Source: an uncultured Bacteroidia bacterium
GTDB taxonomy: Bacteria > Bacteroidota > Bacteroidia > Bacteroidales > UBA932
Assembly (NCBI GenBank): GCA_902798975.1
Contig: CADBYT010000024.1
Coordinates: forward strand, 1 to 36,938
Length of the DNA stretch: 36,938 nucleotides
Direction: 5' to 3'
The stretch's first letter is position 1. The number at the start of each line of letters is the position of its first letter. Made by a program: the position numbers and the translations under genes. Below are positions 7,088 to 14,405 of this stretch, one piece after another. Under the pieces are notes generated by a model. That model was given only the letters and a program-made list of their open reading frames with translations, did not search any database and was not told where the DNA came from.

Positions 7088-8008
7088 ATGCTCAACCGAA
7101 GAATTCTCCGTATCAAGGCCTTCAAGACCATTTACTGCTACGCGGAAAACCACGGTATGACGCTCAAGGAGGCGGAAGCCCTGTTGGAGTTGTCGTGCGA
7201 GTCCACGCGGGACTTGTATCTGTTCCTGCTTGCCCTCACGGGTCCGCTCACGGAGGAGGCCCGCGCACGCATCGAAGCCGCCCGTGCCAAGTTCAATCCG
7301 ACGGAGGAGGAACTTCATCCCAATCTCAAGTTCGTGAATAACCGGATCGCGCCCCTGCTGGCGCAGGATCCCGATTTCAACAAGCTCGTGTCCCGGAAGA
7401 AATTCGCCTGGGACCAGTACGACGTGCTGCTGCGCCACCTCTACGAGCGCATCCGTGGCCGCAAATATTTCCAGGATTACCTGGAGAGCGGCGAGGATTC
7501 GCTGGAGGAGGACGCGAAGCTCTGGTGCAAGATCTACGAGCGCGAACTCGAGGACAGCGACGAGCTGGCGGATATCCTGGAGGATATGTCGATCCACTGG
7601 AACGACGACCTGGGCTATGCGCTGGGCTGGTGTATCCGCACCATGCGGGAACTCGGCCAGGGCACGACCTGGCAGCTGCCGCCGCTCTACCAGAGCGAGC
7701 TCCCCGGCGGCGAGGGCCTCGAGAGCGACAAGAAGTTCGTGGTGAACCTGTTGCGTACGGCTTATAATAACTATGACGCGTTCTGCGCGCAGGTGGCGGA
7801 ACTCACACCCGGATGGACCCGCGACCGGCTCTGCACCACGGACCTCTGCCTGATCGCCTGCGGCATGGCCGAGGCGAAGATGGCGCCGGCGGTTTCGCCG
7901 CGCATCATCATCAACGAGTACATCGAGATATCGAAGTATTACAGCACGCCGGAGAGTAGCGGTTTCGTGAACGGGCTGCTGGACAAACTGATTAACCAAC
8001 ACGAATAA
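7088..8008 (+). CDS. nusB: Transcription antitermination protein NusB, Bacteroidota long form
   Basis: 306 residues starting MLNRRILRIKAFKTIY. The C-terminal ~110 residues carry the NusB helical fold (TTDLCLIACGMAE, then a PRIIINEYIEISKYYSTPESSGFVNGLLDKL ending), which binds boxA RNA with ribosomal protein S10 during rRNA antitermination. The N-terminal half is an extension typical of Bacteroidota NusB. The frame is open to 7046, but that stretch contains the promoter, so 7088 is preferred. First gene of nusB-yajC-ybbR-coaE-DUF5606-rimO. Confidence 0.93.
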   Translation: MLNRRILRIKAFKTIYCYAENHGMTLKEAEALLELSCESTRDLYLFLLALTGPLTEEARARIEAARAKFNPTEEELHPNLKFVNNRIAPLLAQDPDFNKLVSRKKFAWDQYDVLLRHLYERIRGRKYFQDYLESGEDSLEEDAKLWCKIYERELEDSDELADILEDMSIHWNDDLGYALGWCIRTMRELGQGTTWQLPPLYQSELPGGEGLESDKKFVVNLLRTAYNNYDAFCAQVAELTPGWTRDRLCTTDLCLIACGMAEAKMAPAVSPRIIINEYIEISKYYSTPESSGFVNGLLDKLINQHE

Positions 8009-8012
8009 GAAT

Positions 8013-8345
8013 ATGAATTTCATGATTTTACAGGCAGCTCCCGCTGCCGGACAAGGTGGCGGAAGCTGGAGCTTCCTCCTGATGCTCGGCCTGATGTTCC
8101 TGGTGATGTGGCTCTTTATGATCCGTCCCCAGCGCCAGCAGCAGAAGAAACTCGAGGAGATGCGCAACGCCCTCAAGAAGGGTGACAAGGTCATCACCGC
8201 GGGTGGCATTTACGGCACCGTCGCCGATGTCGACGAGCGCACCGTGCTCGTGAAGGTGGACGGCGAGGTGAAGATCCGCGTGGACAAGAGCTCCATCAAC
8301 AAGGATATGTCCGCGGAAGCTCCCGCACAGCCCGAGAAGAAATAA
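8013..8345 (+). CDS. yajC: Preprotein translocase accessory subunit YajC
   Basis: 110 residues with one membrane helix (about 19-38) followed by IRPQRQQQKK, the diagnostic YajC basic segment, and a small cytoplasmic beta domain (KGDKVITAGGIYGTVADV). YajC works with SecDF in protein export. It starts 4 bases after nusB ends and is followed after 3 bases by ybbR. Confidence 0.96.
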   Translation: MNFMILQAAPAAGQGGGSWSFLLMLGLMFLVMWLFMIRPQRQQQKKLEEMRNALKKGDKVITAGGIYGTVADVDERTVLVKVDGEVKIRVDKSSINKDMSAEAPAQPEKK

Positions 8346-8348
8346 GAC

Positions 8349-9278
8349 GTGAAGGTCTGGGTACAGTTCCTGCTCTGCGTGCTGTTCTCGGCCAGTATCT
8401 GGCTCGTCCTCAATCTGTCGCAGAATTATGTCGCGATTGTGAGCGTTCCGGTGGTGGCCAGGAGCAACATCGAGGGCCGTGCCGCCCTGTCCCAGTCGGA
8501 AGCGACCGTAACCGCACAGGTCTCGGCCTCCGGCTACCGGCACGTGGTGCTGGCCCGCAAGCATAAGCGCCCCGCGCAGGTGGCTTTCGCTTCGGCGGAT
8601 TTCCACCACGAGGGCGAGAACCGTTACTCCATTCCCAATACGGCCCTTTACCGCTATGCGTCCCAGATTTTCGGGGACGGTGTGACGGTTGAGAGCTTCA
8701 TCTTCGATGAGCTGGAATTCGCTTTCCCGGAGGAATCCTACAAGAAAGTACCGGTGCAGCCGGTGCTGTCGGTGAGTTTCGCCCCGCAGTACATGGCGCT
8801 GAAGCCGTTATCGATCCAGCCGGACTCGGTGCTCGTGTACGGTGAACCGTCGCGGTTGGAGAATGTGACGTCCGTGTCCACGAAACCGTTGGACCTGGAC
8901 GACCTGCGCAACAGCACGCATGGCAAGGTGAAGCTGGAGGCTCCCTCCGGCGTGCGCCTCTCAGACGAGGAGGCCGTCTATTCGCTCGATGTCACGCGCT
9001 ATGTGGAGATCCGCTCCGAGGTCCGGATCGAAACCCGCAATGTTCCTGCGCGGGTGGACCTGGCCGTCCTGCCGTCCACGGCGACGGCCGTCTTCCGCTG
9101 CATTTTCCCGACCACCGCGGACCCGGCTGCGCAGACGACGTTCTACATCGATTACCGGGATTTCGCGGGCTCGCTCAGCGGCCGCTGCGTGGCGCATTGC
9201 GAAGGACTTCCGTCCAACGTGATCGACTACACGCTCTCGCCGGAAGTGTTTGACTGTCTGGTCAGGACGTCTGAGTAG
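8349..9278 (+). CDS. YbbR-domain protein (CdaR-like)
   Basis: 309 residues with one N-terminal membrane helix (about 5-25) and a large extracytoplasmic part containing at least two YbbR-like beta repeats (the PVQPVLSVSFAPQYM...VYGEPSRLENV region, about 135-185, is the clearest). YbbR/CdaR proteins regulate the c-di-AMP synthase CdaA in Firmicutes; the role in Bacteroidota is not established. The start is GTG at 8349, 3 bases after yajC. The end is 4 bases before coaE. Confidence 0.85.
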   Translation: MKVWVQFLLCVLFSASIWLVLNLSQNYVAIVSVPVVARSNIEGRAALSQSEATVTAQVSASGYRHVVLARKHKRPAQVAFASADFHHEGENRYSIPNTALYRYASQIFGDGVTVESFIFDELEFAFPEESYKKVPVQPVLSVSFAPQYMALKPLSIQPDSVLVYGEPSRLENVTSVSTKPLDLDDLRNSTHGKVKLEAPSGVRLSDEEAVYSLDVTRYVEIRSEVRIETRNVPARVDLAVLPSTATAVFRCIFPTTADPAAQTTFYIDYRDFAGSLSGRCVAHCEGLPSNVIDYTLSPEVFDCLVRTSE

Positions 9279-9282
9279 CGCC

Positions 9283-9804
9283 ATGCGTACGATACTGGTC
9301 ACAGGTCCCATTGGGAGCGGAAAGAGCGCCGTCTGCAAGTACCTTGCGTCGCTGGATTTTCCTGTCTATGAATGCGATGCGCGCACGAAGATGCTCTATT
9401 CGCTCGTGCCCGGGCTGAAGTGCAGCATCGAGGAGCGTCTCGGCCTCCCGTGGTCGCAGATCGGCACGGTCTTTTCCGACCCGGACAAGCTTTGCACCCT
9501 CGAGGAGATGGTCTATCCGCACGTGGTGGAGGACCTGAAGGCCTGGAAAGCCGCCCAGAAGGCGCCGCTGCTCTTCATCGAGTCTGCCATCGCCCTGGAC
9601 AAACCGCAGTTCGACGGCTTCTACGACCGGGTCCTGCTGGTCACGGCTCCCTACGAACTCCGCGTGCAGCGCAACCCCAAGGCGGCGGAGCGCGACGCCC
9701 TCCAGTCCTATGATCCCACCCGCATCGATTACCGTCTGGACAACGACGGCACCAAAGAAGAAATGTACATAAAAATTAGACAACTGATATGCAAACTGAT
9801 TTAG
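9283..9804 (+). CDS. coaE: Dephospho-CoA kinase
   Basis: Phosphorylates dephospho-CoA, the last step of coenzyme A synthesis. The 173-residue protein begins MRTILVTGPIGSGKS with the P-loop at residues 8-15 and has the CoaE order of segments (YECDARTK near 29, a lid helix, LLFIESAIALD near 100). It is shorter than the usual ~200 residues. The frame is open from 9250 inside ybbR, but ATG 9283 puts the P-loop at its normal position. The end overlaps the next gene by 16 bases. Confidence 0.88.
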   Translation: MRTILVTGPIGSGKSAVCKYLASLDFPVYECDARTKMLYSLVPGLKCSIEERLGLPWSQIGTVFSDPDKLCTLEEMVYPHVVEDLKAWKAAQKAPLLFIESAIALDKPQFDGFYDRVLLVTAPYELRVQRNPKAAERDALQSYDPTRIDYRLDNDGTKEEMYIKIRQLICKLI

Positions 9805-10214
9805 CACGGATTCTCTCCGTGGCAGGCCTCCACGGCCTTTTCCAATATGTGGCCCAGTCCCGCAGCGGCGTGATCGCCGAGAGCCTCGAGTCCAAGCAGC
9901 GCAAGGCGTTCTCCGCCACCAGCCGCATCTCCACCCTGGCCGACATCGCCATCTACACCAGCGAGGGCGAAATAAAGCTGGACCAGGTGTTCCTGGCCCT
10001 CAAGGATGCGCTCGGCGACGCCGAGGCCCCGTCTCCCAAGGCTCCCGAGAAGGAACTCGTAGCCCTCTTCAAGAAGGCCATCCCCAACTACGACGCCGAC
10101 CGCTTCTACGTGTCCCACATGCGCAAGGTGATCGACTGGTATGACCAGATCGTCAAGTACGCTTCGCTGGATTTCGTGAAGGAAGAGGAGCAGGCCGATG
10201 GCCAGGACGCTTAA
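9789..10214 (+). CDS. DUF5606 family protein
   Basis: 141 residues. The N-terminal part (LARILSVAGLHGLFQYVAQ, then a GVIAESLE strand near 28-35 and RISTLADIAIYT) is the Bacteroidota-specific DUF5606 domain, and the C-terminal half (about 85-130) is a conserved helical region. No signal peptide; function unknown. It overlaps coaE by 16 bases and rimO by 17 bases, so the three are likely translated in a coupled way. Confidence 0.88.
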   Translation: MQTDLARILSVAGLHGLFQYVAQSRSGVIAESLESKQRKAFSATSRISTLADIAIYTSEGEIKLDQVFLALKDALGDAEAPSPKAPEKELVALFKKAIPNYDADRFYVSHMRKVIDWYDQIVKYASLDFVKEEEQADGQDA

Positions 10215-11610
10215 AGTCGTCACCCTCGGCTGTTCGAAGAACACCGTCGATACCGAGCATCTGCTGGCGGCCCTGCCGGCGGATGCTTTCTCCATTGTGG
10301 ACGGCGAGCAGCCGTCCGATATCCTGCTGCTGAATACCTGCGGCTTCATCGGTGATGCCAAGGAGGAGTCTGTGAACGCTATCCTGGCGGCCGTGGAAGC
10401 GAAGAAGCGGGGCGAGGCAGGGGAGGTGGTCGTGTTCGGCTGCCTGTCGCAGCGCTATCCTGACGAGCTGCGGGCGGAGATTCCGGAGGTGGATGCCTGG
10501 TTTGGTGCGCGCGATCTCGCGCCGGTGCTGCGGTACCTCGGCGTGAAGCCCGGTCCGCTGACGGGGCGCTACATGCCGCATCCGCAGGGCTACGCCTACC
10601 TGAAGATTTCCGAGGGCTGCGACCGTCGCTGCTCCTATTGCGCCATTCCCTTCATCCGTGGGGCGCACCGCTCCGTGCCGATGGAGGAACTCATGGCGGA
10701 GGCGACTGAGCTGGCCGCGCGCGGCGTCAAGGAGCTGATTCTGATCGCGCAGGACACGACCTACTATGGCCTGGACCTGTATCACCGGCGCGCGCTGGGC
10801 GAGTTGCTGGAGAAGTTGTCTGCGATTCCCGGGATCGTGTGGATACGCATCCATTATTCCTATCCGGCTGATTTTCCGGAGGATGTGCTGCAGGCCATGG
10901 CGGACAATCCCAAGGTCTGCCGCTACCTGGACATTCCGCTGCAGCACATTGCAGACGGGATGCTGGAGCGGATGCACCGCCACGTGGACGGTGCCTGGAC
11001 GCGCCGGCTCATTGCCCGCCTGCGTGCAGAGGTGCCGGGCGTGGCGCTCCGTACCACGATGATCGTGGGGCATCCGGGCGAGACGGAAGCGGAGTTCGAA
11101 GAGCTGCTGGATTTCGTGCGCGAGGCACGTTTCGAGCGCCTGGGCGCTTTTACCTATTCGGAAGAGGATGGGACCTGGGGTGCGGAGCATCTCAAGGACG
11201 ATGTTCCCGAGGAGGTGAAGCGGGCGCGACTGGACCGCCTGATGGAGCTGCAGCGGGAGATCTCCCTGGCCTGCAATCAGGCTCGCGTCGGCTCTGAATG
11301 TCTCGTAATCGTTGACGATTTCCTCCCCGGCGCCGAAGTCTTCCAGACGGGGTCCCCGGAAATCTCTGATTTCTGGGGTGCAGAGACGGGCGGCCCTGAA
11401 TTATTTTCCGGACAAGTTTGCCGGAAAACCAATTCCGGCTCCGCTTTTTCGGCGCCGGGGATGGCAGTTTGCCGGAGCGAGTTCGAGAGTCCGGAGGTGG
11501 ACGGGGAGATTCTGCTGCGCAATCCTTCGCCGGACCTGCGGGTCGGCGACATGGTCCGCGTGCGCATCGTCGCCGCGGAGGATTACGATCTGATCGCGGA
11601 GGCTATGTAG
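10198..11610 (+). CDS. rimO: Ribosomal protein S12 methylthiotransferase RimO with a repeat insertion
   Basis: Radical SAM enzyme that adds a methylthio group to a conserved Asp of ribosomal protein S12. 470 residues: N-terminal methylthiotransferase domain with three cluster cysteines (C12, C48, C82), radical SAM core with CxxxCxxC at C141, C145, C148, and a C-terminal TRAM domain ending VRIVAAEDYDLIAEAM. Between the TRAM strand VGSECLVIVDD and SEFESPEVDGE lies an extra segment of about 45 residues (about 377-421) that matches nothing in the family and is encoded by a palindromic element (11325-11460). The frame stays open and all catalytic residues are present, so the enzyme may still function. 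Confidence 0.95.
   Translation: MARTLKVVTLGCSKNTVDTEHLLAALPADAFSIVDGEQPSDILLLNTCGFIGDAKEESVNAILAAVEAKKRGEAGEVVVFGCLSQRYPDELRAEIPEVDAWFGARDLAPVLRYLGVKPGPLTGRYMPHPQGYAYLKISEGCDRRCSYCAIPFIRGAHRSVPMEELMAEATELAARGVKELILIAQDTTYYGLDLYHRRALGELLEKLSAIPGIVWIRIHYSYPADFPEDVLQAMADNPKVCRYLDIPLQHIADGMLERMHRHVDGAWTRRLIARLRAEVPGVALRTTMIVGHPGETEAEFEELLDFVREARFERLGAFTYSEEDGTWGAEHLKDDVPEEVKRARLDRLMELQREISLACNQARVGSECLVIVDDFLPGAEVFQTGSPEISDFWGAETGGPELFSGQVCRKTNSGSAFSAPGMAVCRSEFESPEVDGEILLRNPSPDLRVGDMVRVRIVAAEDYDLIAEAM
11325..11460. repeat. Family C nested palindromic element inside rimO
   Basis: A 136-bp segment bounded by perfect 13-bp inverted repeats (CCCCGGCGCCGAA at 11325-11337, complement at 11448-11460). 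Inside are an 11-bp hairpin (11354-11378, one G:T pair) and the family C core hairpin (arms AATTATTTTCCGG and CCGGAAAACCAATT around loop ACAAGTTTG, 11399-11434). The same core occurs at 28282-28391 and 29588-29700. Confidence 0.88.
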
Positions 11611-11623
11611 ACGCCCCTCCGCA

Positions 11624-11654
11624 CGTCATTCGCCGGCTCCGACCGGCGAATCTC
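11624..11654. repeat. Family A palindromic repeat after rimO
   Basis: A family A unit in reverse orientation with arms ATTCGCCGG and CCGGCGAAT, 14 bases after the rimO stop. It could act as a 3' hairpin for the rimO operon, but it has no T run. Confidence 0.85.
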
Positions 11655-11665
11655 GACAAACCAGC

Positions 11666-11757
11666 AGGACCGGCCAGAAAAACATGGTGTTTTCTGGCCG
11701 GTCCCCTGTTTTTTGGGGGTACCTGGCAGGTTTTGCCGGGTTTTCCTGCCCGGTCTT
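11666..11757. repeat. Family D repeat, solo copy upstream of rnpB
   Basis: About 92 bp containing a perfect 15-bp hairpin (GGACCGGCCAGAAAA paired with TTTTCTGGCCGGTCC, 11667-11703), a CCCC/GGGG hairpin around a T6 loop, and a third imperfect hairpin (ACCTGGCAGG paired with CCTGCCCGGT). The reverse complement of 18199-18292, which abuts the RAYT gene, matches it with fewer than about ten differences. Confidence 0.88.
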
Positions 11758-11776
11758 TCCATTTGCAGAAAATTAC

Positions 11777-11784
11777 TATCTTTG
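11777..11784 (+). promoter_or_regulatory. -7 promoter box for rnpB (TATCTTTG)
   Basis: TATCTTTG matches TAnnTTTG and predicts transcription starting near 11791, where the RNase P RNA begins. It lies just downstream of the family D repeat. Confidence 0.7.
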
Positions 11785-11793
11785 CGGCATTGA

Positions 11794-12143
11794 AATAAAG
11801 GTGGGGCGATCTGCCGCCCGTAAGGGAGGAAAGTCCGGACAGGACAGGGCATCCCGCTGCGGAAAGCGCAGGTGGGGGTAACCTCACGCCAGTCGTAACA
11901 GAAAACAACCGCCAGCTGGTGCTAGATTCCCGGTCATGCCGGGAATGACGACCGGGGGGTAAGGGTGAAAACGCGGGGCAAGAGCCCACGACGCACGTCA
12001 GCGATGCCGTGCGGGTACGACACCGGGACCTGCAAGACCAAATATACTGGCAGACGAGGACGGCCCGTCCGATGCCAGGGGGTAGGTTGCGAAGATAAAT
12101 GGCAGAAAATCCGTGAACAGAAACCGGCTTACGGCTCCACCTT
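11794..12143 (+). ncRNA. rnpB: RNase P RNA, class A, with a palindromic insertion
   Basis: Catalytic RNA of RNase P, which trims tRNA 5' ends. Diagnostic segments are present in order: GAGGAAAGTCCGG (11826-11838), the AGAAAACAACCGCC region (11900-11913), GGTAAGGGTGAAA (11957-11969), and the 3' segment with GGGTAGGTTGC (12079-12090) and ACAGAAACCGGCTTA (12117-12131). AAAGGTGG (11797-11804) pairs with CCACCTTT (12137-12144) as helix P1, which fixes the ends. A family A palindrome (11925-11950) sits where the variable P12 helix is expected. The 3' end and following T run overlap the end of the convergent acyltransferase gene. Confidence 0.95.
11925..11950. repeat. Family A palindromic repeat inside rnpB
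   Basis: Arms ATTCCCGG and CCGGGAAT around a TCATG loop, followed by the family A tail GACG. Relative to the dsbD and intergenic copies, the changed stem pair is C:G instead of G:C, so pairing is kept. It falls in the P12 region of RNase P RNA, a peripheral helix that tolerates length change. Confidence 0.85.
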
Positions 12144-13259
12144 TTCTTTTTTGTTCTTCCGCTGCACCTTGCTGCGAAGCCGCTGCTCCGCCTCGCGCAT
12201 CTGTTCCTTCTGTCGATTCAGGAAGGCATTGAAGCGCTTCATCCGTTCGCGGGTGCTTTTGCGGGAGAGGGACTCCTCGATCTCGGGAAGTTCCCTGCGC
12301 GAACCGCGCTTCCAGATCTTCTGGGCCAGGTGCTTGAAATACGGATCCTTGTGGCGGTCGCGCTTGTCGGCATACATCTCGTCAAAGCCGATCAGGATAC
12401 CGGTCTCGAACGCGTCGAAGAACTCGTCGTTGATGCTGCACCCGAACATCTTCATCGTCGGGGAGGCATTCATGTAGGAATTGACCAGTGGCGGAATGCC
12501 GGTGCCGAGCCGCCGGACCGCATCCTTGAGGTTACGGTAGTCCTGCTTGAAATCGTCTTCCCGGAGGATCAGGTCCAGCAGGCGTCCGTCCGTGACGATG
12601 GGATAGGAATTCCACGGGCGTACCAGTTCATCCGGATCCGGGAAATGCTTCCAGAGGAAGTGCTCGATCAGGTCCAGCGCCGCCTTGTCGTAGTCCGGGT
12701 AGATGGTCATCTTGCCGAAATAGTACATCATGTCATGATGCTGGAGCATGATGGCCGCGAGGCCGTCCCAGAGGTTGTCCAGCGCGAAGATGGCCTTGGC
12801 TCCGGCCTTGGAGCTCTGGTACTCCGGCGCCACGAAGGAACGGCCGAGTTCGATCGTGTGCGGGAGGTAATCCCGGATGAACGTCTCCGAGAAGTGGAAC
12901 AGGTGCGAGGAGGCCAGGATGGGCTGCCCCTTCTCGTCCAGGTTCACGTCCGTTCCCAGGATGTAGCGGTAGCCGCCCAGGATGGCGGATGCCTCGGGAT
13001 CCCATATGATGAGCTGCCGGTAGAGCCGGTCGGGCAGGAAATCGAAATCGTCCAGGTCCACGGAATTGCCCGTCCCGCCCCCGCTGTCGCGGAATGCGAT
13101 CTCACGAAGCCGCCCGATCTCCTGCAGGACATTGGGTGCGTTATGGCAGTCGACCACGTAGATCTCGTTGTCGGACTTGTTGGTATCGCAGAGTTTTTTG
13201 TCAGGGGTGAGCTCTGCTTTGAGCAGGTCCACGCTCACCGGATCGATAATCTTTTCCAT
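12129..13259 (-). CDS. glsB: GlsB-like N-acyltransferase (glycine lipid synthesis)
   Basis: 376 residues. The core (about 45-200) is the GNAT/OlsB-type acyltransferase fold (REIAFRDSGGGTG, then an IILGGYRYILG-type strand, ELGRSFVAPEYQ acyl-donor loop). The family N-acylates an amino acid with a 3-hydroxyacyl group; in Bacteroides the homologue GlsB acts on glycine to start glycine and serine-glycine lipids. The Lys/Arg-rich C-terminal ~80 residues form a basic helical tail. It follows the PlsC-type gene by 3 bases, the known GlsA/GlsB pairing. The stop lies inside rnpB on the other strand. Confidence 0.88.
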   Translation of the reverse strand: MEKIIDPVSVDLLKAELTPDKKLCDTNKSDNEIYVVDCHNAPNVLQEIGRLREIAFRDSGGGTGNSVDLDDFDFLPDRLYRQLIIWDPEASAILGGYRYILGTDVNLDEKGQPILASSHLFHFSETFIRDYLPHTIELGRSFVAPEYQSSKAGAKAIFALDNLWDGLAAIMLQHHDMMYYFGKMTIYPDYDKAALDLIEHFLWKHFPDPDELVRPWNSYPIVTDGRLLDLILREDDFKQDYRNLKDAVRRLGTGIPPLVNSYMNASPTMKMFGCSINDEFFDAFETGILIGFDEMYADKRDRHKDPYFKHLAQKIWKRGSRRELPEIEESLSRKSTRERMKRFNAFLNRQKEQMREAEQRLRSKVQRKNKKEKVEP

Positions 13260-13262
13260 GGA

Positions 13263-14081
13263 CTATAGCTGATATACCTTCTCCCGGACCCGGGCAGCCC
13301 ATTCCAGGGGCTTACGGGTTTTGTCGAAGGTGGCAGCCGGAATCGGCTTGTCGAGGATGATCTTGAAGGTTTTGTGCTGGGAGTGGTACAAGGCGTCCGG
13401 CAGGAACAGCATCGGAATGTTGAACTTGGTCTTCAGGACCTTGCGGAACAGCCAGTCCATCCGGTAGAAGCGACCGGGGTTGCGGCCCACGAAGTGCACC
13501 GGCACCACGGGGCGGTCCGTCTCCACACTCTTGGTAACGAAGGTCTTGGTCCAGGGGAAATCCTGAACCGTGCCCTTGATCCGGCGGGAGCATACCCCGG
13601 CCGGGAAGATCATGATCTGTTCGGCCGAGCGGAATGCCTCGTCGAGCAGCTGCGGCAGGTTGCGCGCCTGTTCACCCGTCTTGTTGACGGGCATGCAGAG
13701 CGGCGCCAGCGGCTTGAGGAACATCAGGAAATCATTCACCGGCATGCGTACCGAGCCGAAATTGCGCGAGATGAGCGCGCAGAGGGCCAGACCGTCTGCG
13801 GCGCCCAGGGGATGATTGGAAGCGAAGGTGTAGCGGCTGCCGTCCTTCGGGACGTTTTCGAGCCCTTCCACTTCGATCTTGATGTCCATGTATTGCAGCG
13901 CGTCCTCGCAGAATTCCACGCCGTCATAGCCGCGCGCCAGAATCTCATTCAGCCAGTCCTGATGAATGAGCCGTTTGAAGAAATTGACGACAAAACGGGG
14001 GACCTTTTTCCTCCCCTTGAACTTGCTGGCAATTACGCCGTCCAAGTCGATCAGACGGTCTTTCCCCGGGTCTGCGGACAT
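13263..14081 (-). CDS. glsA: GlsA-like O-acyltransferase (PlsC family)
   Basis: 272 residues of the glycerol-phosphate acyltransferase superfamily: the H(x)4-5D catalytic motif is seen as SNHPLGAADG near residue 95, and the acceptor motif as IFPAGVCSRR near 165. In Bacteroides GlsA adds the second acyl chain to N-acyl glycine made by GlsB; the adjacent GlsB-like gene supports that role over phosphatidate synthesis. It starts 5 bases after the lipoprotein gene and ends 3 bases before glsB, so all four minus-strand genes from the radical SAM gene on look like one transcript. Confidence 0.87.
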   Translation of the reverse strand: MSADPGKDRLIDLDGVIASKFKGRKKVPRFVVNFFKRLIHQDWLNEILARGYDGVEFCEDALQYMDIKIEVEGLENVPKDGSRYTFASNHPLGAADGLALCALISRNFGSVRMPVNDFLMFLKPLAPLCMPVNKTGEQARNLPQLLDEAFRSAEQIMIFPAGVCSRRIKGTVQDFPWTKTFVTKSVETDRPVVPVHFVGRNPGRFYRMDWLFRKVLKTKFNIPMLFLPDALYHSQHKTFKIILDKPIPAATFDKTRKPLEWAARVREKVYQL

Positions 14082-14086
14082 GGAGA

Positions 14087-14395
14087 CTATTTCTTTTCGA
14101 TATCGCGGTACGGGACGTTGGGCACGGCATAAAGGAGCTTGACGCGCTCCGGCTCAGTCCGGCCTTCCACCACCGTGGCGGATCCTCCCTGGTCGGCCTT
14201 CTGCTTCTCGGGATTCTTGGCATCATCCTCGAGCATCTTCTGGAGGGTCTCCTCCACCAGGGCTTTCTGTTGGGCTTCGAACGCTTCCCGTTCGCGCTGT
14301 GCACGCGCCTCGCGCGCTTCGCGGAGCGATGCGCAGGAGGTAAATCCGAGCAGGGTCAGGACACCTGCGAGAATGTATCTGATACCTTTCTTCAT
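14087..14395 (-). CDS. Small lipoprotein paired with a radical SAM enzyme
   Basis: 102 residues with a signal peptide and lipobox (LLGFTSC, Cys at 21), then a highly charged helix or coiled coil (about 24-70) and a short C-terminal segment LLYAVPNVPYRDIEKK. It starts 10 bases after the radical SAM gene ends. Bacteroidota have a described rSAM/lipoprotein pairing in which the lipoprotein carries an MYGTP-like tyrosine/proline segment; LYAVPNVPY is reminiscent of that, but membership is inferred from position and this short stretch only. It could be a modification substrate or an unrelated envelope protein. Confidence 0.75.
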   Translation of the reverse strand: MKKGIRYILAGVLTLLGFTSCASLREAREARAQREREAFEAQQKALVEETLQKMLEDDAKNPEKQKADQGGSATVVEGRTEPERVKLLYAVPNVPYRDIEKK

Positions 14396-14405
14396 AGAGA
14401 CAAAG

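Noticed and set aside
11665-11760. The hairpin-rich stretch before rnpB as a riboswitch or rimO terminator
   Set aside because: The same sequence recurs at 18199-18292 beside a transposase in another context, so a dispersed repeat explains it better.
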